A stretch of 45,354 nt of DNA from JALZDI01 sp965653225 (GTDB lineage Bacteria > Actinomycetota > Actinomycetes > Propionibacteriales > Nocardioidaceae), in contig CBFGZI010000016.1 of the NCBI GenBank assembly GCA_965653225.1, positions 1 to 45,354 of the forward strand. Reading direction: 5' to 3'. Shown piece by piece: positions 38,910 to 45,354 of the stretch. The notes under the pieces are model-generated. The model did no database searches and was not told where the DNA came from. It saw only the letters and a program-made list of their open reading frames with translations. The position numbers were made by a program, and so were the translations under genes. How positions within the stretch are numbered: position 1 is the first letter of the stretch; each line of letters opens with the position of its first letter.

Positions 38910-39641
38910 ATGACCACAGAGCCGGGCAAGGTTCACCGCGGCGCCTTGCACACCCCGCACCTGCGGGCACGTAGCGAGACCAAGACCAAGACCGAGAGCC
39001 GGCTGACCGCCGGTTCCATGACCAAGTACGCCGCCGAGCTCATCGGCACGTTCTTCCTGATGCTGACCGTCGCCACCGCCGCCGGCGAGGGGGCCGCGCT
39101 CGCCGCCGTCGCGATCGGGTCGGCCCTGATGGTGATGGTGTACGCGACGGGGCACATCTCCGGCGGCCACCTGAACCCCGCGGTCTCGCTGGCCGCGGTC
39201 ATCCGGGGGCGGCTCGCCGTCGGCGAGCTGGTGCCGTACTGGATCGCGCAGGTGGCGGGTGCGCTGCTTGCCGCGCTGATCGGGATGTGGCTGGTCAACA
39301 TCCCGCAGGCCGCCGCGTTCTCGGGCAGCCTGATCCTGAAGGTGTTCGTGTCCGAGCTGCTGTTCACGTTCGCGCTGGCCTTCGTGGTGCTCAACGCCGC
39401 GACCTCCAAGGACCACCCGGGCAACAGCTTCTACGGCCTCGCGATCGGCTTCACGGTGCTCGCCGGCGCCGTGGCCGTCGGGCCGATCTCCGGTGGCGCG
39501 TTCAACCCGGCGGTGGCAATCGGCATGTCGCTGGCGGGCCTGGCCGCGTGGGCGTCGATCTGGATCTACCTCGTCGCCTGCCTGCTCGGCGGCGCGCTGG
39601 CAGGGCTGGTCTTCAACCTGCTCAACCCCGAGGACACCTGA
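38910..39641 (+). CDS. MIP/aquaporin family channel
   Basis: The 243-aa protein has a ~37-residue basic hydrophilic N-terminal extension (SETKTKTESR) before the six-TM MIP fold, which starts at YAAELIGTFF. Both NPA motifs are intact (89-91 in GGHLNPAVSL, 199-201 in GGAFNPAVAIG). The length and short loops suggest a water-type aquaporin rather than a glycerol facilitator, but the selectivity residues are not decisive by eye. A GGAGGGAG lies 13-20 nt upstream of the ATG, a little far for a ribosome site; an internal ATG at residue 37 is an alternative. It continues the osmotic/ion theme but has no dyad. Confidence 0.92.
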   Translation: MTTEPGKVHRGALHTPHLRARSETKTKTESRLTAGSMTKYAAELIGTFFLMLTVATAAGEGAALAAVAIGSALMVMVYATGHISGGHLNPAVSLAAVIRGRLAVGELVPYWIAQVAGALLAALIGMWLVNIPQAAAFSGSLILKVFVSELLFTFALAFVVLNAATSKDHPGNSFYGLAIGFTVLAGAVAVGPISGGAFNPAVAIGMSLAGLAAWASIWIYLVACLLGGALAGLVFNLLNPEDT

Positions 39642-39655
39642 CGGTTTCCCCGCTT

Positions 39656-39684
39656 CACCCCGCGACCACGGCCGCGGGGTGTTT
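39656..39684 (+). terminator. Terminator after aquaporin gene
   Basis: CACCCCGCG and CGCGGGGTG are perfect 9-bp arms around an 8-nt loop, followed by GTTT. It lies 15 bp after the stop and isolates the aquaporin gene from glgC. Confidence 0.8.
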
Positions 39685-39748
39685 GCGCTGACCGCGCGAC
39701 TACGGGCAGGCTCGCTGCAGAGACCGATGCGGCCGGGAAGGGAACCTC

Positions 39749-40966
39749 ATGGTTGGAGAGCAACGCGTCCTCGGCATGGTGCTGGCCGGCGGTGCCGGAA
39801 AGCGGCTCATGCCGCTCACCGCAGACCGGGCGAAGCCGGCGGTGCCGTTCGGCGGTGCGCACCGGCTGGTCGACTTCGTCCTCTCCAACCTGGTCAACGG
39901 AGGCCTGCACCGGCTGTGCGTGCTGACGCAGTACAAGTCACACTCCCTCGACCGGCACATCAGCTCGACGTGGCGCATGTCGTCGCTGCTAGGTCACTAC
40001 GTCACGCCGGTCCCCGCACAGCAGCGGCGCGGGCCGTACTGGTACCAGGGCAGCGCGGACGCGATCTACCAGAGCCTCAACCTCATCTACGACGAGAAGC
40101 CCGACCACATCGTGGTGTTCGGCGCCGACCACGTCTACCGCATGGACCCGCGGCAGATGCTCGACCAGCACCTCGCCAACGGGGCGGGGGCCACCGTCGC
40201 CGGCATCCGCGTACCCCGTGACCAGGCGAGCGCCTTCGGGGTCATCGACACCAAGGACGGCACCAGCATCTCGGCCTTCCTGGAGAAGCCGTCCGACCCG
40301 CCCGGGCTGCCCGACGACCCCGACCAGACCTACGTGTCGATGGGCAACTACATCTTCGACGCGGAGACGCTGGTGAAGGCACTGCGCGAGGACGCGGCAG
40401 ACGAGAGCTCCGCGCACGACATGGGCGGCAACATCATCCCGATGCTGGTCGAGCAGGGCCAGGCACAGGTCTACGACTTCGACAGCAACGTCGTGCCCGG
40501 GGAGACGCCGCGCGACCACGGGTACTGGCGCGACGTCGGGACCATCGACGCCTACTACGAGGCGCACATGGACCTGATCTCGGTGCACCCGGTGTTCAAC
40601 CTGTACAACACGAGGTGGCCGATCTTCGCGGAGAACTCCCAGCGTCCACCGGCGAAGTTCGTCGCCGGCGGCCACGCGTCCGACTCGATGGTGTGCGCCG
40701 GGTCGATCATCTCCGGCGCGCAGGTGACGCACTCGGTGATCTCCCCCGACGTGACGGTCGAGGAAGGCGCGGTCGTGCAGGCGTCGGTGCTGCTCGACGG
40801 CGTGCGGGTCGGCCGCGGCGCGGTGGTGCGCAACGCGATCCTGGACAAGAACGTGGTCGTCGGCGAAGGCGCGCACCTCGGTGTCGACCTGCCGCACGAC
40901 CGCGAGCACTACCACGTCAGCGAGGGCGACATCGTCGTCCTCGGCAAGGGACAGCAGGTCGTGTGA
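39749..40966 (+). CDS. glgC: Glucose-1-phosphate adenylyltransferase
   Basis: The 405-aa length is right for bacterial GlgC. The nucleotide-binding start MVLAGGAGKRLMPLTADRAKPAVPFGG is intact (residues 10-36). DHVYRMDP and FLEKP motifs of the catalytic domain follow, then the C-terminal left-handed beta-helix (SGAQVTHSVISPDVTVEEGAVV). It makes ADP-glucose from glucose-1-phosphate and ATP, committing carbon to glycogen or, via GlgM-type enzymes, to maltose-1-phosphate. A GGGAAGGGA ribosome site precedes the ATG. The gene converges on glgA with a 15-bp gap; in mycobacteria the two are divergent neighbours, so the orientation differs here. Confidence 0.96.
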   Translation: MVGEQRVLGMVLAGGAGKRLMPLTADRAKPAVPFGGAHRLVDFVLSNLVNGGLHRLCVLTQYKSHSLDRHISSTWRMSSLLGHYVTPVPAQQRRGPYWYQGSADAIYQSLNLIYDEKPDHIVVFGADHVYRMDPRQMLDQHLANGAGATVAGIRVPRDQASAFGVIDTKDGTSISAFLEKPSDPPGLPDDPDQTYVSMGNYIFDAETLVKALREDAADESSAHDMGGNIIPMLVEQGQAQVYDFDSNVVPGETPRDHGYWRDVGTIDAYYEAHMDLISVHPVFNLYNTRWPIFAENSQRPPAKFVAGGHASDSMVCAGSIISGAQVTHSVISPDVTVEEGAVVQASVLLDGVRVGRGAVVRNAILDKNVVVGEGAHLGVDLPHDREHYHVSEGDIVVLGKGQQVV

Positions 40967-40981
40967 CCCCCCGGCGGTGCG

Positions 40982-42169
40982 TCAGCCGGACACCAGCGAG
41001 CGGTAGAGGTCGTGCGTGCGCTGGGCGATCTCCTGCCAGGAGAACCTGCTGACCGCGCGTTCCCGGCCGGCGGCACCCATGCGCGCGGCCAGTGAGGTGT
41101 CGGCCAGCAGCACGTTGACCTTCTCGGCGAAGTCGGCGACGAAGCGGTCCGGGTCGACCGGTGTGCCGGTGCCGTCGGTGACCTGCTCGATCGGCACCAG
41201 TAGGCCGGTCACCTCGTCGTCCACGACCTCCGGGATTCCTCCGGTCGCGGTGGCCACCACCGCGGCCTCGCACGCCATCGCCTCGAGGTTGACGATCCCC
41301 ATCGGCTCGTAGACCGAGGGGCAGACGAACACCGTCGCGTGGCTGAGGATCTGCACCACGTCGTTCTTGGGCAGCATCTCGGAGATCCACACGACGCCCT
41401 GCCGCTCGGCGCGCAGCTCCTCCATCAGGCCGGTCACCTCGGCCGCGATCTCGGGCGTGTCCGGCGCGCCCGCGCAGAGCACGACCTGCGCGTCGGGGGC
41501 GAACGCACGCGCGGAGCGCAGCAGGTACGGCAGGCCCTTCTGCCGCGTGATGCGGCCGACGAACACCACCGAGGGGCGGGACGGGTCGATGCCGTGCTTC
41601 TCGAGCACGTCTGTGGACGGGTCGGGGGCGTACGCGTCGGTGTCGATGCCGTTGTGGATCACCGACACCCGGTCGGGGTCGATGCCCTCGTAGCTGCGCA
41701 GCACGTCGTCGCGCATACCCGCCGACACCGCGATCACGGCGTCGGCGTCCATCAGCGCGGAGCGCTCGCACCACGACGAGAGCGCGTAGCCGCCGCCGAG
41801 CTGCTCGGCCTTCCACGGGCGCAGCGGCTCCAGGCTGTGCGTGGTGGCGACGTGCGGAACGCCGTGCAGCAGCTTGGCCACGTGCCCGGCCAGGTTGGCG
41901 TACCAGGTGTGGCTGTGCACGAGGTCGGCTCCCTCGCAGGCGGCCGCCATCTCCAGGTCGACACCCATCACCTGCAGCGCCGCGTTGGCGGTCTCCAGGC
42001 CGCCGGGCACCCGGTAGGCGGAGACGTCGGGCTCCTCACGCGGCCCGCCGAAGCAGTGCACCCGCACCTCGTCGAGCCTGCGCAGCTCGCCGACCAGCTG
42101 CTCCACGTGGACACCGGCTCCGCCGTAGACGTCCGGCGGGTACTCACGGCTCAGCACATCGACACGCAT
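40982..42169 (-). CDS. glgA: Glycogen synthase, actinobacterial GT4 (GlgA/GlgM) type
   Basis: The 395-aa GT4 glycosyltransferase has DVLSREYPPDVYGGAGVHVEQL at the N-terminus (ADP-glucose binding Gly-Gly loop), TTHSLEPLRPWK, and HNGIDTDAYAPDP. The C-terminal donor site is FVGRITRQKGLPYLL and CPSVYEPMGIVNLEAMACEAAVVATATGG, with the E-x7-E motif. It is of the short type that in mycobacteria acts as maltose-1-phosphate synthase (GlgM, Rv1212c) rather than a classical GT5 GlgA. Its substrate comes from the neighbouring GlgC. The ATG at 42169 lies 13 bp past the amidase stop, so it may be read from the amidase promoter as well as its own. Confidence 0.92.
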   Translation of the reverse strand: MRVDVLSREYPPDVYGGAGVHVEQLVGELRRLDEVRVHCFGGPREEPDVSAYRVPGGLETANAALQVMGVDLEMAAACEGADLVHSHTWYANLAGHVAKLLHGVPHVATTHSLEPLRPWKAEQLGGGYALSSWCERSALMDADAVIAVSAGMRDDVLRSYEGIDPDRVSVIHNGIDTDAYAPDPSTDVLEKHGIDPSRPSVVFVGRITRQKGLPYLLRSARAFAPDAQVVLCAGAPDTPEIAAEVTGLMEELRAERQGVVWISEMLPKNDVVQILSHATVFVCPSVYEPMGIVNLEAMACEAAVVATATGGIPEVVDDEVTGLLVPIEQVTDGTGTPVDPDRFVADFAEKVNVLLADTSLAARMGAAGRERAVSRFSWQEIAQRTHDLYRSLVSG

Positions 42170-42182
42170 GCGGGCAGCGTAT

Positions 42183-43631
42183 CTACGCGGGCGGGGAGGT
42201 CATGGGAGGCCAGGCGTCGGCCCACGGCCGAATGCTCTCGTAGGCCGCCGCGACCGCCAGGACCGTCGCGTCGGACCAGCGAGGTCCGGTGACCTGCATC
42301 CCGAGGGGCAGCCCCGCGTCGTCGAAGCCCGTCGGCACCGCACACGACGGCTGTCCGGTGAGGTTGGCCGGGAGCGAGAGCATGCACCAGTCGTCGAAGA
42401 ACGGGTCGACCGGCGTCCCGTCGATCACCGCCGGACCGGTCACGTCGACACCGAAGGCGGGCAGCGGCACCGATGGCGTCAGCAGCACGTCGTAGTCGGT
42501 GAAGAACTCCTCCCACCGCCGCGTGTAGTCGACGCGCTGGTACTGCGCGTCCAGGTAGGCCCGCGCCGGCGTGGTCCGCCCCGCCTCGATGATCTCGCGG
42601 GTGCCGGGGGCGATGAGGTCACCGTGCGCGTCGAGCAGCGGTCCCTCGGAGGCGAAGCCCTCGGGCACGGCGATGTCGTTCCACAGCGGCGTGGGGTACG
42701 GCGCTTCCGGACCTGCCTCGAACACCCGGGCGCCGGCGTCGGCGAGTGCGTCGACGGCACGGCGGAAGGCCGTACGCACCGCCGGCTCGACCGAGGCCCA
42801 GCCGAGGTCCTCGGAGACCGCCACCCGCTGGGCCGACCAGTCGACCGGCCGGTCAACGGCCCTCCGCAGGTCGCCCAGGTCGACCGGCCAGGTCAGGTCG
42901 TCGTCGGCAGCGGCTCCGGCCATGACCGACAGCGCGAGCGCGGAGTCGCGGACCGTCCGGGTGAGTGGTCCGTCGACCGACAGGGTCGGCCAGGCGCGGA
43001 AGCCCGGCATCTTCGGGACCAGGCCGAACGTGGGCTTGTGGCCGACCAGTCCGCAGAAGGCAGCGGGGATGCGTACCGAACCACCGCCGTCGGTGCCGAT
43101 CGCGACCGGCGGGCCGCCGTACGCCACCGACGCCGCCGCGCCACCGCTCGACCCGCCCGGTGTGCGGTCGAGCGACCAGGGGTTGCGGGTCAGTCCCCAG
43201 ACGTCGTTGTCGGTGTAACCGCGGTAGCAGAACTCAGGATTGTTCGTCTTGCCGACGACAACCGCGCCGGCATCCTTGAGCCGGGCGACGGGCACGGCGT
43301 CGCGGTGCGGCACGAAGTCGCGCAGCGCGGCCGAGCCGTTGGTGGCGGGAACACCGGCCATCCAGATGTGGTCCTTGACCGACACGGGTACGCCGAGGAG
43401 GGGTGGAAGGTCGGCGACGGCGTCGGCTGACTCGCGGGCAGCGTCGGCTCTGCGCTCGTCGGCCTTCTTTGCGGAGGCGATCGCCTCCTCACGCAGCACG
43501 AGGGTGAAGGCGTTGACCTCGCCCTCCATCTCGTCGATGCGCCGCAGGCAGCGTTCGACCAGCTCCTCGGAGGTGACGTCCCCGGCGCGTACGGCGGACG
43601 CGGCGGCCCAGGCGTCGTCGGTCGTCCCCAT
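42183..43631 (-). CDS. Amidase (amidase signature family)
   Basis: The 482-aa protein has the Ser-cisSer-Lys triad of the amidase signature family: Lys in VPVSVKDH near residue 85, and the two serines in TPGGSSGGAAASVA near 160-175. GTDGGGSVRIPAAFCGLVGHKPTFG follows directly. It hydrolyses a carboxamide or carbamoyl group to acid and ammonia. The GatA role is unlikely without gatB/gatC nearby. It starts 6 bp after the NCS1 permease gene, so the pair probably forms a uptake-and-deamidation unit for a nitrogen compound such as allantoin-, hydantoin- or nucleobase-derived amides. Confidence 0.92.
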   Translation of the reverse strand: MGTTDDAWAAASAVRAGDVTSEELVERCLRRIDEMEGEVNAFTLVLREEAIASAKKADERRADAARESADAVADLPPLLGVPVSVKDHIWMAGVPATNGSAALRDFVPHRDAVPVARLKDAGAVVVGKTNNPEFCYRGYTDNDVWGLTRNPWSLDRTPGGSSGGAAASVAYGGPPVAIGTDGGGSVRIPAAFCGLVGHKPTFGLVPKMPGFRAWPTLSVDGPLTRTVRDSALALSVMAGAAADDDLTWPVDLGDLRRAVDRPVDWSAQRVAVSEDLGWASVEPAVRTAFRRAVDALADAGARVFEAGPEAPYPTPLWNDIAVPEGFASEGPLLDAHGDLIAPGTREIIEAGRTTPARAYLDAQYQRVDYTRRWEEFFTDYDVLLTPSVPLPAFGVDVTGPAVIDGTPVDPFFDDWCMLSLPANLTGQPSCAVPTGFDDAGLPLGMQVTGPRWSDATVLAVAAAYESIRPWADAWPPMTSPPA

Positions 43632-43637
43632 GCCCGT

Positions 43638-45113
43638 TCAGGACTCCGAGCGCAGCTCGGGACGCATGTGGTGCACGGCCTCCTCCTCCAGGGCCGACGC
43701 CTCGCGGGCGGCGACCTCCGACTCCGCGGCGACGTCGACGTTGCGCATCAGCAGCCAGTACAGGACTCCCGACACCGGCAGCCCGATGAACAGGGAGAAG
43801 TCGGCGCCGCCGAAGGCCTTCGCGACCGGTCCCTCGTACAGGCCGGTGCTGAAGAACGGCGCCATGGCGGCGAACCCGGCCAGGTAGGACAGGATGCCGC
43901 GCCAGTTCCAGCGGCCGTAGATCCCCTTCGGGTTGAAGATCTCGCCGATGGCGTAGTGGCCGCGGCGCACGATGAAGTAGTCGACGAGGTTGACCGCCGT
44001 CCACGGGATGAACAGGTACAGCACCAGCAGCAGGAAGTTCTCGAAGTTCTCCAGGAACGACTCGGTGCTGAGCAGCGCGAGCACCAGGGAGATCAGCGCG
44101 GTGAAGGTGATGGTCAGCAGGCGCACCCGCAGGGTCGGCTGGATCCGCTTGAACGAGTCGGAGGCGCTGATCAGCGTGAGGGACCCGCCGTACAGGTTCA
44201 GCGCGGTCACAGAGATCAGGCCGAGCGCGGAGAAGATCAGGATGACGTCGCCGAAGCCGGAGAACAGCTGGTCGCCGGCGTCTTTCAGTGAGGTGATCGT
44301 GTCGAACTTGGATCCCGCCCATGCGGCGAGCGCGGAGCCGATGCTCATGATCCAGACCGCACCGAGGGCCGAGCCGCCGTAGGTCCACCAGAACGTCTTG
44401 CGCACGGTCACGTCCGGCGGAAGGTAGCGGGAGTAGTCGGAGACGTAGATCGCCCAGCTGATCTGGTAGCCGGCGACCACCGAGAACTGCAGCAGGAACG
44501 GCACCAGGTCGAAGTCGCCGAGGTCGAAGGAGCCGGCCGGGTAGGACAGCGTCATCACGAGGATGCTGAGGATGCCGAACACGACCAGGAAGCCGTACGT
44601 GAGCCCCTGCTCCATACGGTGGATCAGGTCGTACCCGAAGACCGCGGCGGCCACCGCGAGGACGGTGGCGATGACGATCCAGAGCTTCTCACTGCCGAGA
44701 CCGGTCGTGTTGGTGGCGTCGGCCGCCAGCACTGTGTTGAAGATGTTGAAGCCGGCGTACTGCAGATAGGCGAACAACCACACCAGGATCGCGCCGACGT
44801 AACCGAACTGTGGCCGGGACTGGATCATCTGCGGCAACCCGAGCTGCGGTCCCTGCGCCGAGTGCGCGGCCATGAAGAAGGTGCCGATGAAGACGCCGAG
44901 GATGACGGCGATGAGTGACCAGATCAGGTTGCCGCCGGTGGTGACGCCCAGGACCCCCACCGCAAGCGTGGCGATCTGCGCATTGCTCATGAACCACAGC
45001 GGGCCGAGATGCCACAGCTGCCCGTGTCGCTCCTTGAGCGGCACATAGTCGATCGAGCGGACCTCGATGCCGCTGATCTTGGTGCCCTCCTGGGTGGTGG
45101 CGCCGGTGGTCAT
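43638..45113 (-). CDS. NCS1 family nucleobase/allantoin-type permease
   Basis: The 491-aa protein has about 12 TM helices. NCS1 features are the hydrophilic N-terminus leading into WHLGPLWFMSNAQIATLAVG, GLPQMIQSRPQFGYVGAILVWLFAYLQYAGFN, and ISWAIYVSDYSRYLPPDVT (the Ser-Asp-Tyr-Ser-Arg-Tyr motif of cytosine permease relatives). The C-terminal 45 residues are acidic and cytoplasmic. It imports a purine, pyrimidine or related compound with a cation. ATG at 45113 has GAGGAGG upstream. The amidase gene follows 6 bp downstream and probably acts on the imported substrate. Confidence 0.92.
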   Translation of the reverse strand: MTTGATTQEGTKISGIEVRSIDYVPLKERHGQLWHLGPLWFMSNAQIATLAVGVLGVTTGGNLIWSLIAVILGVFIGTFFMAAHSAQGPQLGLPQMIQSRPQFGYVGAILVWLFAYLQYAGFNIFNTVLAADATNTTGLGSEKLWIVIATVLAVAAAVFGYDLIHRMEQGLTYGFLVVFGILSILVMTLSYPAGSFDLGDFDLVPFLLQFSVVAGYQISWAIYVSDYSRYLPPDVTVRKTFWWTYGGSALGAVWIMSIGSALAAWAGSKFDTITSLKDAGDQLFSGFGDVILIFSALGLISVTALNLYGGSLTLISASDSFKRIQPTLRVRLLTITFTALISLVLALLSTESFLENFENFLLLVLYLFIPWTAVNLVDYFIVRRGHYAIGEIFNPKGIYGRWNWRGILSYLAGFAAMAPFFSTGLYEGPVAKAFGGADFSLFIGLPVSGVLYWLLMRNVDVAAESEVAAREASALEEEAVHHMRPELRSES

Positions 45114-45243
45114 GGCCGACCTCCTCGTGACGGTGCGCGGCCCCGCGGAAGGTTGATACCCGCAGCGTTACGACTCTATCCGTGCCAGGGGGCAAGGTGT
45201 CTATAGCGTCGTCTACCCCGTCGGTCTCGGTTCTTCTCAGATC

Positions 45244-45257
45244 CCTTGTGGACAAGG
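45244..45257. promoter_or_regulatory. Palindrome upstream of NCS1 permease and the partial gene
   Basis: CCTTGT-GG-ACAAGG has perfect 6-bp arms. It lies 130 bp from the permease start and 57 bp from the ATG of the partial plus-strand gene, in their divergent gap. It is a plausible operator for the control of either gene. Confidence 0.4.
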
Positions 45258-45314
45258 AGCTCTGGGCGCTGTTAGGCAGGGGTGGCTGTCGGTGGTCGGT
45301 TGTAGGTTTCTTGC

Positions 45315-45354
45315 ATGGTCAGCGAACAGGTCACCGAGCTCTCCGAGCTCAGCG
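45315..45354 (+). CDS. 5' end of a further gene (truncated by the window)
   Basis: Only 13 codons are visible (MVSEQVTELSELS). All but one of the codons after the ATG end in G or C, in keeping with the host, and the gene is divergent from the NCS1 permease. A weak TAGGT lies 8-12 nt upstream of the ATG. No family can be assigned. A regulator of the permease-amidase pair would be typical for this position, but that is a guess. Confidence 0.4.
   Translation, partial: MVSEQVTELSELS

Overview
The window is a 45 kb chromosomal segment of a very GC-rich actinobacterium. The evidence is near-exclusive G/C at third codon positions, many 4-bp ATGA/GTGA start-stop overlaps, several apparently leaderless promoters, an actinobacterial MoxR/DUF58/DUF4350/DUF4129 locus and a GlgM-type glycogen synthase. 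Propionibacteriales is my guess for the order, but the sequence does not prove it. I see no rRNA, tRNA, CRISPR array, transposase, prophage or attachment site. The segment reads as ordinary chromosome organised into functional blocks.

Layout. (1) 42-7278: an envelope-associated locus with RDD and SpoIIM-like membrane proteins transcribed divergently, facing a tightly overlapped minus-strand operon (Pro-rich multi-TM protein, DUF4129, DUF4350, MoxR ATPase, DUF58). The order is like the moxR2 region of Mycobacterium tuberculosis. (2) 7811-10608: a secreted cupredoxin, a CHASE3/HAMP/PP2C (SpoIIE-type) phosphatase and an ArsR-AHSA1 fusion with its own paired operators. (3) 10740-19479: a nine-gene carbohydrate operon. 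It encodes a LacI regulator, an ABC importer without an ATPase, a Gfo/Idh/MocA oxidoreductase, a 75-aa secreted remnant-like protein, a GH130 enzyme, an AGE-family isomerase and a PfkB kinase. The most economical reading is uptake of a mannoside, cleavage to mannose or mannose-1-phosphate, isomerisation to fructose, and phosphorylation. (4) 19538-24841: two unrelated orphan sensor kinases facing each other, an orphan RsbW-like anti-sigma/ATPase and a threonine synthase. (5) 24858-38791: a membrane and ion-flux stress block. It contains DUF2252, an MBL-fold hydrolase, a large STAND-LuxR regulator, a 79-aa conserved small protein, DUF1269, two DUF7144 paralogues, an AI-2E-type transporter, a K+ channel fused by overlap to a membrane phosphodiesterase, a lipoprotein plus BrkB, and a ClC channel. 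(6) 38910-45354: an aquaporin-family channel, glgC and glgA tail to tail, an amidase with an NCS1 permease, and the first 40 bases of a further gene.

The main discovery is in block 5. Seven intergenic copies of a 17-bp dyad, TCACCC-N5-GGGYGA (some arms degenerate), occur at 26381, 30123, 32066, 33288, 35916, 37369 and 37425, and I found no comparable copy in intergenic DNA elsewhere in the window. From each copy, reading toward the adjacent gene, a hexamer of the form NANNNT (TTTCAT in one case) starts 22-23 nt after the dyad. This places the dyad directly against the -35 position, the geometry expected for a class II activator. The copy at 26381 has such a hexamer on both sides, between two divergent genes. 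This looks like a local, undescribed envelope/ion stress regulon, and the STAND-LuxR protein encoded in its middle is the obvious but unproven candidate regulator.
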